Of a stretch of 64,000 bases of DNA, positions 6,943-16,447 are shown in pieces (position 1 is the first letter of the stretch; every line of letters begins with the position of its first letter). The stretch comes from Chelativorans sp. YIM 93263 (GTDB lineage: Bacteria > Pseudomonadota > Alphaproteobacteria > Rhizobiales > Rhizobiaceae). A model generated the notes under the pieces. That model had not been told where the DNA came from. It did no database searches and was given only the letters and a program-made list of their open reading frames with translations. Location of the stretch: NCBI RefSeq assembly GCF_028767125.1, contig NZ_JAKCWP010000004.1:214001-278000 (forward strand). The letters run 5' to 3'. The translations under genes were made by a program, and so were the position numbers.

Positions 6943-8490
6943 ATGCTGAAACGACTCTCGACACTTGCCGCCGCCCTTCTGATCTCCACCGCGCTACATG
7001 CTGAGCCGGTGTCCGGCGGTCGCGCCAATGTGGTGATCCAGCCGGAGCCGCCGAGCCTGATGGTGGGCCTTATCCAGAACGGTCCGACCCAAATGGTCGC
7101 CGGCAACATCTATGAAGGTCTGTTGCGTTACGACAAGGATCTCGAACCCGAGCCGCAACTCGCCAAATCTTGGGAGATCTCCGAGGACGGGCTGACCTAC
7201 ACCTTCCATCTGCACGAGAACGTGAAATGGCATGATGGCGAGCCCTTCACCTCGGCCGACGTTGTTTTCTCGGCCGATGAGTTCCTCCGTGAGACGCATC
7301 CGCGCCTTCGCACATCGCTTGAACACGTGGAATCGATTACCGCGCCTGACGACCACACGGTGGTTTTCAAGCTGAAGCAGCCTTTCGGTCCATTCATCGG
7401 CATATTCGAGGTCGGCACCATGCCGATGATCCCGAAGCATATCTATGAAGGTACGGAGTACGAGAACAATCCGGCCAACAATACACCGATCGGTACCGGT
7501 CCGTTCAAGTTCGAGGAATGGGAGAGGGGCTCCCACATCCTGCTGACGAAGAATGAGGAGTATTACGAAGAGGGGCTGCCCTATCTTGATGAAATCTATT
7601 GGCACGTTATCCCCGATGCGGCTTCGCGTGCTGTGGCCTATGAAGCGGGCGTCGTGGACATCCTGCCTGGTGGTTCGGTCGAGAACTTCGACGTCCAACG
7701 CATTGCAGACATGGAGAATACCTGTATCACCGATGAGGGCTGGGAATATTTCGGGCCGCATTCGTGGATGTGGCTGAACAACCGCGAAGGTCCGACGGCT
7801 GACAAGCGCTTCCGCCAGGCCGTGATGTACGCGATGGACCGCAACTTCGCCAAAGATGCTCTATGGAACGGTCTCGGCAAGGTGGCAACTGGCCCTGTCT
7901 CCTCATCGACCCGTTTCTATTCGGACGATGTAAAGCAGTACGAGTACGATCCCGAACAGGCCAAGGCACTGCTCGAGGAAATGGGATACGATGGCGAGAC
8001 CGTTCGTCTCCTACCTCTGCCTTATGGTGAAACCTGGCAACGCTGGGCGGAAGCGGTGAAGCAGAACCTCGAGGAGGTTGGCATTAACGCTGAAATTGTC
8101 GCCACCGATGTTGCCGGCTGGAACCAGAAGCTCGCCGAGTGGGACTACGATATGGCTTTCACCTATCTCTACCAGTACGGCGATCCGGCCTTGGGCGTGG
8201 CCCGCAACTACATCTCCACGAACATTGCCAAGGGCTCACAGTGGAATAATGTGGAAGGCTACGAGAACCCGAAGGTGGATGAGCTGTTCGAGAAGGCGGC
8301 TGTCGCGGTAACCCAGGAAGAGCGTCAGGAGCTCTATAACGAGATCCAGCAGATCCTGGTTGAGGATGTGCCGGTAGCCTGGCTTCTGGAACTCGGCTTT
8401 CCCACCATCTACCGCTGCAACGTCAAGGACCTGGTTACGACCGCCATCGGCGTCAATGACGGATTCAAGAACGCTTACGTCGAAGAGTAG
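6943..8490 (+). CDS. Periplasmic binding protein of a dipeptide/oligopeptide-type ABC importer (SBP family 5)
   Basis: 515 residues with a signal peptide (residues 1-21, cleavage near ALHA-EP). The mature protein has the family 5 pattern: NIYEGLLRYDKDLEPEPQLA, then WEISEDGLTYTFHLHENVKW HDGEPFTSADVV, and GTGPFKFEEWERGS. Family members bind peptides, nickel, opines, glycosides or other amides. The ribosome binding site AAGGGGAA lies just upstream. It is followed by a 110-bp gap with a long hairpin before the permease genes. The substrate cannot be read from sequence; the downstream amidohydrolases favour an acylated or peptide-like compound. Confidence 0.92.
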   Translation: MLKRLSTLAAALLISTALHAEPVSGGRANVVIQPEPPSLMVGLIQNGPTQMVAGNIYEGLLRYDKDLEPEPQLAKSWEISEDGLTYTFHLHENVKWHDGEPFTSADVVFSADEFLRETHPRLRTSLEHVESITAPDDHTVVFKLKQPFGPFIGIFEVGTMPMIPKHIYEGTEYENNPANNTPIGTGPFKFEEWERGSHILLTKNEEYYEEGLPYLDEIYWHVIPDAASRAVAYEAGVVDILPGGSVENFDVQRIADMENTCITDEGWEYFGPHSWMWLNNREGPTADKRFRQAVMYAMDRNFAKDALWNGLGKVATGPVSSSTRFYSDDVKQYEYDPEQAKALLEEMGYDGETVRLLPLPYGETWQRWAEAVKQNLEEVGINAEIVATDVAGWNQKLAEWDYDMAFTYLYQYGDPALGVARNYISTNIAKGSQWNNVEGYENPKVDELFEKAAVAVTQEERQELYNEIQQILVEDVPVAWLLELGFPTIYRCNVKDLVTTAIGVNDGFKNAYVEE

Positions 8491-8520
8491 GGTGGTTTGA
8501 CCGTGCAATAAGTTGCACCA

Positions 8521-8554
8521 ATTCCAGCCTCTGCCTTCGGGCGGAGGCTGGAAT
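8521..8554 (+). other. Intra-operon hairpin after the binding-protein gene
   Basis: The 34-nt element has arms ATTCCAGCCTC and GAGGCTGGAAT that pair perfectly, extended by TGCC/GGCG and closed by a TTCG tetraloop, giving about 15 base pairs. No T-run follows, so it is not a standard terminator. Such hairpins downstream of binding-protein genes typically protect the 5' message from exonucleases or attenuate read-through into the permeases. Confidence 0.75.
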
Positions 8555-8600
8555 GGTAGCGGTATAAATCATTCGCAGCGAGGCTCCTGCCGGAGATCCC

Positions 8601-9569
8601 ATGCTACGTTTCATCCTGATGCGTCTCGGCAAGGCGGTGATCATTCTGATCGCCATCCTGATCCTGAATTTCTTTCTAATCCACGCCGCGCCCGGTGATC
8701 CGGCGGCGGTCATGGCGGGCGAGGCGGGTGCAGCCGACGAAAAGTTCATCGCCGATCTGCGTGAGCGCTTCGGGCTCGACAAACCTTTGCTCACCCAACT
8801 CGGGATTTATCTCGGAGGTGTGCTGCAGTTCGATCTCGGCTATTCCTACCGCCAGCAGATGCCGGTGGCGGATCTCATTCTTGATCGTCTGCCGGCGACG
8901 CTGCTCCTGACCATGACGGCTTTCGCCATTTCATTGTCGCTTGGAACGCTCGCCGGAGTCCTGGCTTCGGCGCGGGTTGGCAAATGGTCCGACACGCTGA
9001 TTTCCACAACGGCGCTGTTGTTCTACGCCACCCCGCTTTTTTGGGCTGCGCTGATGGCGGTGCTTCTGTTTTCCGTCGTGCTCAACTGGCTGCCGGGTTT
9101 CGGCTACGAGACGGTGGGCGCGAATTATACCGGGTTCAGACGCGTTCTCGACATAGGCCAGCATCTCATCCTGCCCGCGACCACGCTCGGCCTGTTTTTC
9201 ATGGCTGTCTATATGCGCATGACGCGAGCATCGATGCTGGAGGTAAGTCAGCTCGACTTCGTCAAGACGGCGCGTGCGAAGGGACTCAGACCAAGCGTTA
9301 TCCAGCGCCGTCACATCTTCCGCAACGCCATGCTGCCGGTGGTCACCCTGGCGGGCCTGCAGGCGGGTCAGCTTGTGGGCGGCGCGGTGCTCACCGAGAC
9401 AGTCTTTGCCTGGCCGGGGATCGGTCGGCTGATGTTCGAGGCGCTCGCCCAGCGCGACTATAACGTGCTGCTCGGGGTGTTCTTTGTCTCGGCTGCGATG
9501 GTGCTCTTGTTCAATCTCATCACGGACATTCTCTATCGGTTCGTGGATCCAAGAATCCGGGTGGGCTGA
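8601..9569 (+). CDS. ABC transporter permease, DppB type
   Basis: 322 residues, six membrane segments. It starts MLRFILMRLGKAVIILIAIL and carries the family mark at the N-terminus (NFFLIHAAPGDPA) plus the EAA cytoplasmic loop FVKTARAKGLRPSVIQRRHI about residue 220-240, which contacts the ATPase. The C-terminal end RFVDPRIRVG is typical of DppB/OppB. It pairs with the DppC-type permease that begins 2 bp after its stop codon. Confidence 0.92.
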   Translation: MLRFILMRLGKAVIILIAILILNFFLIHAAPGDPAAVMAGEAGAADEKFIADLRERFGLDKPLLTQLGIYLGGVLQFDLGYSYRQQMPVADLILDRLPATLLLTMTAFAISLSLGTLAGVLASARVGKWSDTLISTTALLFYATPLFWAALMAVLLFSVVLNWLPGFGYETVGANYTGFRRVLDIGQHLILPATTLGLFFMAVYMRMTRASMLEVSQLDFVKTARAKGLRPSVIQRRHIFRNAMLPVVTLAGLQAGQLVGGAVLTETVFAWPGIGRLMFEALAQRDYNVLLGVFFVSAAMVLLFNLITDILYRFVDPRIRVG

Positions 9570-9571
9570 CG

Positions 9572-10411
9572 ATGGCGGACTTCTGGAAACGTTTCTCTCG
9601 CAATCGCGGTGCCGTGATCGGAGCCGCCATACTGCTGATCGTCGTCATTGTGGCGCTTCTGGCGCCGATTCTCTTCCCGCAATCCCCCTGGCGCATGGTG
9701 CAGCGGCCCTTCCTTCCGCCCCTCACGATGGATCAGTATCCATTGGGAACGGATGCAGTCGGCAGAGATGTGTTGACGGGCCTTGCCCACGGCGCGCAGG
9801 TTTCGCTCCTGGTCGGGCTGATCTCAACCGTGGCGGCATTGCTGATCGGCATTCCCATCGGGGCGCTGGCGGGCTATTTTGGCGGTTGGCTGGACGATGC
9901 GCTGATGCGCTTTACCGAATTCTTCCAGACGGTCCCGAACTTCGCGCTTGCTATTGTTCTGGTGGCGATCTTCGAGCCGAGCATCTTCTCGATCGTAGCC
10001 GCGATTGCCATTGTCAGTTGGCCACCTGTCGCCCGTCTTGTCCGCGGCGAAGTGCTGTCCCTCAGGTCGCGGGAATATGTCGAAGCAGCCATTCTCGCCG
10101 GACAGAAGAACGGCACTATAATCGTTCGGCAGGTCCTTCCTAATACGCTCTCACCCATCATCGTGCTCGCTTCGCTTATGGTAGCGACCGCCATCCTGCT
10201 TGAATCTTCACTTTCCTTCCTTGGCCTGGGCGACCCCAATCTGATGTCATGGGGCTATATGATCGGGGCAGCGCGCACTGTCATTCGCCAGGCCTGGTGG
10301 CTCTCTTTCTTTCCCGGCGTTGCCATCTTGCTTACCGTGCTTGCGCTTAATCTGATCGGGGAGGGGTTGAACGATGCGCTTAATCCTCGCCTGGCGCGGA
10401 AGGGGAGATAG
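9572..10411 (+). CDS. ABC transporter permease, DppC type
   Basis: 279 residues. A short cytoplasmic N-terminus, first membrane segment at about 14-36, then the periplasmic domain with YPLGTDAVGRDVLTGLAHGA, the DppC signature, and five more segments. The EAA loop is EYVEAAILAGQKNGTIIVRQ followed by VLPNTLSPIIVLASL. Ends GLNDALNPRLARKGR as usual for the family. Located between the DppB-type permease and the ATPase with 2-bp gaps on each side, so strictly cotranscribed. Confidence 0.92.
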   Translation: MADFWKRFSRNRGAVIGAAILLIVVIVALLAPILFPQSPWRMVQRPFLPPLTMDQYPLGTDAVGRDVLTGLAHGAQVSLLVGLISTVAALLIGIPIGALAGYFGGWLDDALMRFTEFFQTVPNFALAIVLVAIFEPSIFSIVAAIAIVSWPPVARLVRGEVLSLRSREYVEAAILAGQKNGTIIVRQVLPNTLSPIIVLASLMVATAILLESSLSFLGLGDPNLMSWGYMIGAARTVIRQAWWLSFFPGVAILLTVLALNLIGEGLNDALNPRLARKGR

Positions 10412-10413
10412 CT

Positions 10414-12036
10414 ATGGGCGAGCCCGTTCTTAGTGTCGAAAACCTGCGTATCGCCCTGCCCGAGGGAGCAGACCGCCCCTTTGCTGTTGACGATGTGAGC
10501 TTCGAGCTTCGCGCTGGCGAAATCTTGTGCATTGTTGGAGAGTCCGGTTCCGGCAAATCCATGTCGGCCAACGCTGCGATGGGCCTGCTCCCGGATCTTG
10601 TGCGGCCGGTTGGCGGGAAAATTCTCTTCGACGGGTCCGATCTCCTGAGGCTGAGCGAAGCCCAGCTCATGGACCTGCGCGGACGGCGTATCGCGATGAT
10701 CTTCCAGGAACCCATGTCGGCGCTCAATCCGCTGTTGCGTGCCGGGGAGCAGATCGCGGAGGTTTTCGAGGCACACGACCTCCTCACCCCCAAGGAGCGC
10801 TCTGCCCGTGCGATGGAACTCCTGGAGGAGGTCGGGATTCCCGATCCGGAAAAAGCCGCGCGCGCCTATCCGTTCCAGCTTTCTGGCGGTCAGCGTCAGC
10901 GTGTCATGATCGCCATGGCGCTCGCGCTCGAACCCGAAATCCTTATAGCCGATGAGCCCACGACGGCTCTCGATGTCACGACCCAGGCGCAGATCCTGGA
11001 CCTGATCCGCAACCTTCAAGAAAAGCACAGTATGGCGGTGATGTTCATCACCCATGATTTCGGCGTCGTGGCCGAGATCGCAGATCGCGTCGCGGTGATG
11101 CAATACGGCAAGATCGTCGAGACAGGCTCGGTGGATGAGGTGCTTGATAACCCGCAGCATGATTATACGCGGAAGCTGATCGCGGCGATCCCCACCCTTG
11201 CCACGGATCGGGCGAGGGGAGATGTCGGCAAACAGCCGGTCCTGGAGGTCGATGGCCTCTGCAAGACCTATGTCACGGGCGGTAGCCTGTTTGGCCGCAA
11301 CCGCCGGGTGGTGAAGGCGGTGCAGAATGTCAGTTTCACGCTGGCCGAAGGTGAAACACTGGGGATTGTCGGCGAGTCGGGATCGGGCAAGTCGAGCGTC
11401 GGCCGCTGTCTCGTGCGGCTCCTGACGCCCGATGCGGGCATGGTGCGCCTCGGCGGTCATGATATGGCCACGCTCTCAGGCGAAGCACTGCGCGAGGCCC
11501 GCAAGTCGATCCAGATGATCTTTCAGGACCCTTACGCTTCGCTTAATCCGCGGTCCCGGGTCGGCCGCATTATCGCAGAGGGCCCGATGGCCCACGGCGT
11601 GCCGAAGGCGGAAGCCTACAGCAACGCCGAGCGTCTCCTGGATCTCGTCGGGCTCGACACGTCCGCAATCGATCGCTACCCGCATGAGTTCTCAGGCGGT
11701 CAGCGCCAGCGCATCGGCATTGCTCGCGCTTTGGCGCTTGAGCCGCGCGTCATCATTGCCGATGAGGCGGTATCTGCGCTCGACGTTTCCATTCAGGCGC
11801 AGGTGCTCGATTTGCTGGCGGATTTGAAGGAGAAACTCGATCTCGCGCTGCTGTTCATCACGCACGACCTGCGTGTCGCCGCCCAGATTTGTGACCGCAT
11901 CGCGGTGATGAAGGAGGGGGAAGTCGTCGAGATCGGACCGCCCCGGCAGATCTTCACCAACCCGCAGAATGTCTACACGCGCTCCCTTATCGAGGCCATT
12001 CCCGGCCGCGAGCGTGAGTTGGCGGCGGCGGAGTGA
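10414..12036 (+). CDS. Fused dipeptide-type ABC ATPase with two complete nucleotide-binding domains
   Basis: 540 residues. NBD1 (about 4-258) has Walker A GESGSGKS, signature LSGGQRQRV and Walker [16 protein letters not shown]2 (about 275-530) has [31 protein letters not shown] and [12 protein letters not shown]. Each domain is followed by the oligopeptide-type C-terminal extension. It therefore replaces the separate DppD and DppF proteins and can serve as the whole ATPase pair. In NBD2 Walker B the usual proline of DEP is alanine (DEAVSALD), common in DppF. Energises the importer encoded immediately upstream. Confidence 0.93.
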   Translation: MGEPVLSVENLRIALPEGADRPFAVDDVSFELRAGEILCIVGESGSGKSMSANAAMGLLPDLVRPVGGKILFDGSDLLRLSEAQLMDLRGRRIAMIFQEPMSALNPLLRAGEQIAEVFEAHDLLTPKERSARAMELLEEVGIPDPEKAARAYPFQLSGGQRQRVMIAMALALEPEILIADEPTTALDVTTQAQILDLIRNLQEKHSMAVMFITHDFGVVAEIADRVAVMQYGKIVETGSVDEVLDNPQHDYTRKLIAAIPTLATDRARGDVGKQPVLEVDGLCKTYVTGGSLFGRNRRVVKAVQNVSFTLAEGETLGIVGESGSGKSSVGRCLVRLLTPDAGMVRLGGHDMATLSGEALREARKSIQMIFQDPYASLNPRSRVGRIIAEGPMAHGVPKAEAYSNAERLLDLVGLDTSAIDRYPHEFSGGQRQRIGIARALALEPRVIIADEAVSALDVSIQAQVLDLLADLKEKLDLALLFITHDLRVAAQICDRIAVMKEGEVVEIGPPRQIFTNPQNVYTRSLIEAIPGRERELAAAE

Positions 12037-12067
12037 AGCTGACGCTCTGAAAACAGGACACTCAATC

Positions 12068-13372
12068 GTGAATAATACACTGACCCGGAAGATACTCGCA
12101 GCCGTCGAGGAGGGTTTCGAAGAACAGATCGCTTTCACCGAAGATCTCATCCGCTTTCCATCCCTGCGCTGCAAGGAGAAGCCGGCACAGGAATTTGTCC
12201 ACGGTGCGCTTGAAAAGCGCGGCTATGCTGTTTCCACGTTTCGCGTCGATGAGCACAAGATCAAGGATCATCCAGGTTTCTCGCCCGTTGCAGTCGACTA
12301 CTCCGAAACCGTCAATGTGGTGGCGACGCACGAGCCGCGCGAGGCAAAGGGACGCTCGCTGATTCTCAACGGCCATATGGACGTGGTGCCGGAGGGGCCG
12401 CACGAGATGTGGGAAGTCTCGCCGCCTTATGAGCCGAAGCGCGTCGGTGATTGGCTCTATGGCCGCGGCGGCGGTGACATGAAGGCCGGAATCGCGGCCA
12501 ACATCTTTGCGCTTGATGCGCTGCGTCGTATCGGTTTTCAGCCGGCAGCCAAGGTGCACATCCAAAGCGTGGTCGAAGAGGAATGTACCGGCAATGGCGC
12601 GCTCGCCTGTCTGGTCGAAGGCTACACGGCGGATGCCGCGATCATCCCCGAACCGGAAGACGAGATGCTGGTGCGTGCCAATTGCGGCGTACTCTGGTTC
12701 GAGATTCATGTGGCTGGCCATCCCGTTCATGTGCGGGAAGCAGGCACGGGCGCCAACGCCATCGAGGCGAGCTTCCGCGTGATTGAAAGCCTCAAGAAAC
12801 TCACCGAGAGCTGGAACGCCGAGAAGGCCAACTATCCCTATTTCGCGGATGTGGAGCACCCCATTAACTTTAACGTCGGCAAGATCGAGGGCGGCGACTG
12901 GGCATCCACCGTGGCCGCCTGGTCAAAGCTCTCTTGCCGGATCGCGATCTATCCGGGCGACGATCCGAAAGAGCGAGCGGCAGCGATCGAGTCACATCTG
13001 GCACGGGATTTGGCTGGCGATCCCTTCCTCGGCAACCGGCCGCCGCAGGTCTCCTGGAACGGATTCTTTGCCAAGGGCTATGTTCTGGACGAGGGAACCG
13101 ACGCGGAAACCGCGCTGGCGCAGGCACACCGCAATGCAACATCGAGCGATCTGAAAAGCTTTGTCACACCCGGCTACCTGGATGCGCGGGTCTTCGTCAT
13201 CTATGCCGGTATGCCGTGCCTGGTCTACGGCCCGATTACGGAGAACATTCATGGCTTCGACGAGCGTGTCAGCCTGTCGTCCATAAAGCGTGTAACAGGG
13301 GCGATCGCACTCTTCATCGCCGACTGGTGCGGCATCGAGCGGATCGCGGAGGAGGGGACAAGTGGATACTGA
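12068..13372 (+). CDS. M20-family deacylase (ArgE/DapE type)
   Basis: About 434 residues from a GTG start at 12068 (AGGA motif at 12053-12056 upstream; no ATG fits the conserved N-terminus). Metal-ligand motifs of clan MH are present: LNGHMDVVPEGPHEMW (His-x-Asp), GRGGGDMKAG (bridging Asp) and SVVEEECTGNG (catalytic Glu pair), with the dimerisation lid inserted at about 195-310. Enzymes of this group hydrolyse N-acyl amino acids and related amides in the cytoplasm with zinc or cobalt. It follows the importer ATPase by 31 bp and precedes another amidohydrolase, so it probably deacylates the imported substrate. Confidence 0.88.
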   Translation: MNNTLTRKILAAVEEGFEEQIAFTEDLIRFPSLRCKEKPAQEFVHGALEKRGYAVSTFRVDEHKIKDHPGFSPVAVDYSETVNVVATHEPREAKGRSLILNGHMDVVPEGPHEMWEVSPPYEPKRVGDWLYGRGGGDMKAGIAANIFALDALRRIGFQPAAKVHIQSVVEEECTGNGALACLVEGYTADAAIIPEPEDEMLVRANCGVLWFEIHVAGHPVHVREAGTGANAIEASFRVIESLKKLTESWNAEKANYPYFADVEHPINFNVGKIEGGDWASTVAAWSKLSCRIAIYPGDDPKERAAAIESHLARDLAGDPFLGNRPPQVSWNGFFAKGYVLDEGTDAETALAQAHRNATSSDLKSFVTPGYLDARVFVIYAGMPCLVYGPITENIHGFDERVSLSSIKRVTGAIALFIADWCGIERIAEEGTSGY

Positions 13373-13386
13373 TCAGCGAGAATGAC

Positions 13387-14430
13387 ATGAAAGCGATCTT
13401 CGACGAGCGGCAACTCAAGCATAATCCCGAGCGCTATTTCCGGCGCGGTGCCTATATTCCCCATCCTGAGCAGCCGCAACGCGCCATCCTCATTCGCGAC
13501 ATGCTCATAAAGAACGGGTTTCCGATTGAAAGACCGCGCGATCATGGCGAAGAGCCGATCAAAGCCGTGCACGATGCCGGCTATGTCGACTTCTGGAAGG
13601 ACGCCTACCGCCGCTGGCGGGCTGAAGCGGGCGACCAGGAGCCCATTCCCAACTGTCATCCGGGTCGCCGCGCGGGCCGACCTTCCTCTTCCATCTTCGG
13701 CCAGATCGGCTGGTATATCACTGATACATCAGTGCCGCTGACGGAAGGCACTTGGGACGCGGTGTATTGGTCGGCGCAGACGGCGGTCGAAACCGCCGAA
13801 CGGGTGAAGGAGGGTGAGCGCATCGTTTACGGCCTGTGCCGCCCGCCCGGTCATCATGCGTTGCACGATGCCGCGAACGGCTTTTGCTCTTTCAACAATG
13901 CGGCTATTGCCGCCGAATGTCTGCGCGGGAAATTCTCCAAGGTCGCAATTCTGGACATCGACACGCATACGGGCAATGGAACGCTCGATATTTTCTACGA
14001 GCGCGGTGATGTCTTTGTTTGCTCGCTACATACAAACCCCGACAATTACCCGACGTATTATCTCGGCTATGAGGACGAACGCGGAGCAGGGCAGGGCGAG
14101 GGCGCAACGCTCAATCTCTGTCTTGAGCCGGGTGCCCAAACGGAGACCATTCTGGCCCGTTTCCACGAGGGCCTTGAGGCCATCCGGAGTTTCGGGGCCG
14201 AAGCGCTCGTTATCTCGCTCGGCTTCGACATGGCGGCGGATGATCCTCTTTCTGAGGTCAAGCTGACGGGCGAGGCCTTTGCCACAATGGCACGCGAAAC
14301 CGTTGCCTTCGGCCTGCCGACTGCTCTGATCCAGGAAGGCGGATATCTCGGACCTTCGCTGGCGGACAATGCGGAGATCTACCTGACGACCGCGCGGCGC
14401 GCGCTGGCCGAAACACCGGAGGCGGTATGA
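13387..14430 (+). CDS. Histone deacetylase-fold amidohydrolase (acetylpolyamine amidohydrolase-like)
   Basis: 347 residues. The arginase/deacetylase core keeps RPPGHH (catalytic His156-His157), the zinc ligands Asp192 and His194 in DIDTHTGNGT, Asp281 in SLGFDMAADDP, and the transition-state tyrosine Tyr320 in QEGGY. Unlike most relatives, which read D-x-D-x-H-H-G-N-G-T, the second histidine is Thr195. Bacterial members deacetylate acetylpolyamines or similar N-acyl amines. It lies 14 bp after the M20 deacylase and ends the operon, so two amide hydrolases of unrelated folds are coupled to one importer. Confidence 0.87.
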   Translation: MKAIFDERQLKHNPERYFRRGAYIPHPEQPQRAILIRDMLIKNGFPIERPRDHGEEPIKAVHDAGYVDFWKDAYRRWRAEAGDQEPIPNCHPGRRAGRPSSSIFGQIGWYITDTSVPLTEGTWDAVYWSAQTAVETAERVKEGERIVYGLCRPPGHHALHDAANGFCSFNNAAIAAECLRGKFSKVAILDIDTHTGNGTLDIFYERGDVFVCSLHTNPDNYPTYYLGYEDERGAGQGEGATLNLCLEPGAQTETILARFHEGLEAIRSFGAEALVISLGFDMAADDPLSEVKLTGEAFATMARETVAFGLPTALIQEGGYLGPSLADNAEIYLTTARRALAETPEAV

Positions 14431-14493
14431 CCCCGGTTCGATGCGTGCATGTTTCTGGCCGGGTCCGCAAACCTGTATACGCGTCGGGGGAAG

Positions 14494-15213
14494 TCAGTCC
14501 CGTTTAAGCCACTCCTGCAGTTCGGCCTCGGCGCGCTCCAGGGCACTGTAGTTCAGGAGCTTGCGCAGGAAGGCGACGGCCACGGCGCGGGCCCGCAAAT
14601 TGATACCGTCGTCCTGGCCGATGGTGCCGGTCTGGTAAACCTCGAGCTTGTCGTATAGTTGCTGCAGGCGATTTTGCACGCTTCTGAGCGAGAGATTGCG
14701 ACGTTTCGCGATGGTTCGGTCCGTCAGACCCAACGCGATGTCCACGAGAATTTCGTACTCGGTGTCGGAAAAACCGCTCACCTGGCCGAGGCTTTTCTGC
14801 TGCACGCCACGCACCTCGCGATCGATGACGCACTGGTTCTCGATGAAGATCGAACGCAGCGCGAGCTTGAGCCGCTCGTCGGAGGCAGACTTCAGCACAT
14901 AACCGTAAGCCGCGCCGTCCGGCACGATGCGCGAGACGCCGCGCACATACGCCTCGTCGGAATAGTTGGACCAGAAGAGGATGCATGTCTCCGGCCGCTC
15001 CTTCCAGATCGTGCGGGCAGCCTCGATGCCGTTTCGCATGTTCATCTGCAGGTCCATGACGATGTGCGCGGAGCCGTGGGTGCGGGCAAGGGTTTCGCCG
15101 GCATTGCCGTCCTCCGCCTCGATCACCATCTCGCATTCCGGCAGCGCGGTAGAGACCGCCTCGTGCAGATAAGCGCGGTGCAGGGCATCGTCCTCGACGA
15201 TCAGTATCTTCAT
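14494..15213 (-). CDS. Response regulator, NarL/FixJ family (REC plus LuxR-type HTH)
   Basis: About 239 residues. The receiver domain (1-125) has the acidic pair EDD near the start, the phosphorylation Asp in AHIVMDLQMNMRNG, and the conserved Lys in YGYVLKSAS. The C-terminal LuxR HTH is at about 158-215 (SGFSDTEYEILVDIALGLTD RTIAKRRNLS, then RSVQNRLQQLYDKL). ATG 15213 is preceded by GGAG; a GTG lies 3 bp earlier. Cotranscribed with the histidine kinase 16 bp upstream. Its most obvious target is the divergent importer operon at 16.7 kb. Confidence 0.9.
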   Translation of the reverse strand: MKILIVEDDALHRAYLHEAVSTALPECEMVIEAEDGNAGETLARTHGSAHIVMDLQMNMRNGIEAARTIWKERPETCILFWSNYSDEAYVRGVSRIVPDGAAYGYVLKSASDERLKLALRSIFIENQCVIDREVRGVQQKSLGQVSGFSDTEYEILVDIALGLTDRTIAKRRNLSLRSVQNRLQQLYDKLEVYQTGTIGQDDGINLRARAVAVAFLRKLLNYSALERAEAELQEWLKRD

Positions 15214-15229
15214 CACACGGTCTCCGTCT

Positions 15230-16447
15230 TCAGGCCGTCAGCGGCACTTGCACACGGACGCAGGTACCGCTCTCACCCGGCCTCAACCCGGTAGAGAAGC
15301 GGGCCGAGATCAGCCGGGCGCGGGTGCGCATATTGTCTAGCCCGCCACCGGGGCGGTGGTGCGGGCACATTCCGTCACCATCGTCCTGGATGTCGAGAGC
15401 GATGTGTCCTTCACCTTGCCAAAGCCGCACGTTGATGGAGGCGGGCCGCGCGTGTCGCACGGCGTTGTTGATCGCTTCCTGGGCAATGCGGAAAAGTGCA
15501 ACGGCCACAGTGGGCTCCAGCCGTTCGCAAGCCCCTTCCGTTTCATCCACCAGCGCCCAGGCAATGGTGCCGCCGCTGTCCTGTACTGAGCGGTGCAGAT
15601 GGTTCTCCAGCGCCTGGGCGAGGCCAAAAAGCTGGAGCACGGAAGGTTTTGCCTGTTCGATGATCTGACGCAGGTCCTGCATGCAATGCTGCAGGCTGCG
15701 CGAGAGGGGCTCCAGCGCATCCGGCGTGATATCGCCGGTCTGCGAAAGGCGCTCGATGCGCCGCGCCAGGCGGGTGAGATCGGCGAGCGTCTGGTCGTGC
15801 AAATCCATGCCGATACGCTGGCGCTCCTGCTCGAGCGCTTCGGTGAGCTTCAGCGCCCCTTGGCGCAGTCCTTCTTCGCGGGCGCGCGCCTCCGCTTCGA
15901 CGATGGCCGAGCGCTGCGCCTGCTCGGCCGCCCTCAGCGCAAAGAAATAGGGCGACAGAAGGTCGGCAATGGCGCGCGCATGGTCCACATCCTCAATGGT
16001 GTAGATTCCGGCGCGCTGCGAAGAGCAGGAGAAGGCGCCGATAATCTCTCCACGCACCTTCATGGGCACATGCACGCGCCCTCTGAGAGATTGCTCGACG
16101 ATGGGCCCTTTGAAAGCGCCTTCGAAGTGGAAGCGTGGATCGGTGCAGGCATCGTCGGTCAGCAAGTAATCGACTTCGCCCCACAACAATGATCGGATCG
16201 GACTGTTGGATACCGGTGCTGATGTGAGCTCGCTCCACGCGGTATCCATGCCGGTCTCGTAGGCGGTGTGATACTTGCCGTCGACCATGAGGATGCATAC
16301 GTCGAGATGGTCGTGCGGCAGAATGTGAGCCACCTCGGCGGCCACGGCACGGATAGCGGAGCGGAAGTCCAACTGCCCCGCAAGAAGCCGCGAAATTTCA
16401 AGGTAATGATTGACGAGCACGGCAGGCGCCATTTGAAGCATTTCCAC
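15230..16447 (-). CDS. Soluble sensor histidine kinase, GAF plus HisKA_3/HATPase (NarX/NreB type)
   Basis: 405 residues without any membrane segment. A GAF-like sensory domain occupies about 15-175, a coiled linker 180-205, then the HisKA_3 box ERQRIGMDLHDQTLADL with phospho-acceptor His217, and an HATPase_c domain with N-box ALFRIAQEAINNAVRHA and G-box DIQDDGDGM and GGGLDNMRTRA. The GTG start at 16447 has GGGAGG 4 bp upstream; ATG 16441 is an alternative. A cytoplasmic sensor beside a sugar-type importer suggests it detects an intracellular metabolite. Confidence 0.9.
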   Translation of the reverse strand: MEMLQMAPAVLVNHYLEISRLLAGQLDFRSAIRAVAAEVAHILPHDHLDVCILMVDGKYHTAYETGMDTAWSELTSAPVSNSPIRSLLWGEVDYLLTDDACTDPRFHFEGAFKGPIVEQSLRGRVHVPMKVRGEIIGAFSCSSQRAGIYTIEDVDHARAIADLLSPYFFALRAAEQAQRSAIVEAEARAREEGLRQGALKLTEALEQERQRIGMDLHDQTLADLTRLARRIERLSQTGDITPDALEPLSRSLQHCMQDLRQIIEQAKPSVLQLFGLAQALENHLHRSVQDSGGTIAWALVDETEGACERLEPTVAVALFRIAQEAINNAVRHARPASINVRLWQGEGHIALDIQDDGDGMCPHHRPGGGLDNMRTRARLISARFSTGLRPGESGTCVRVQVPLTA

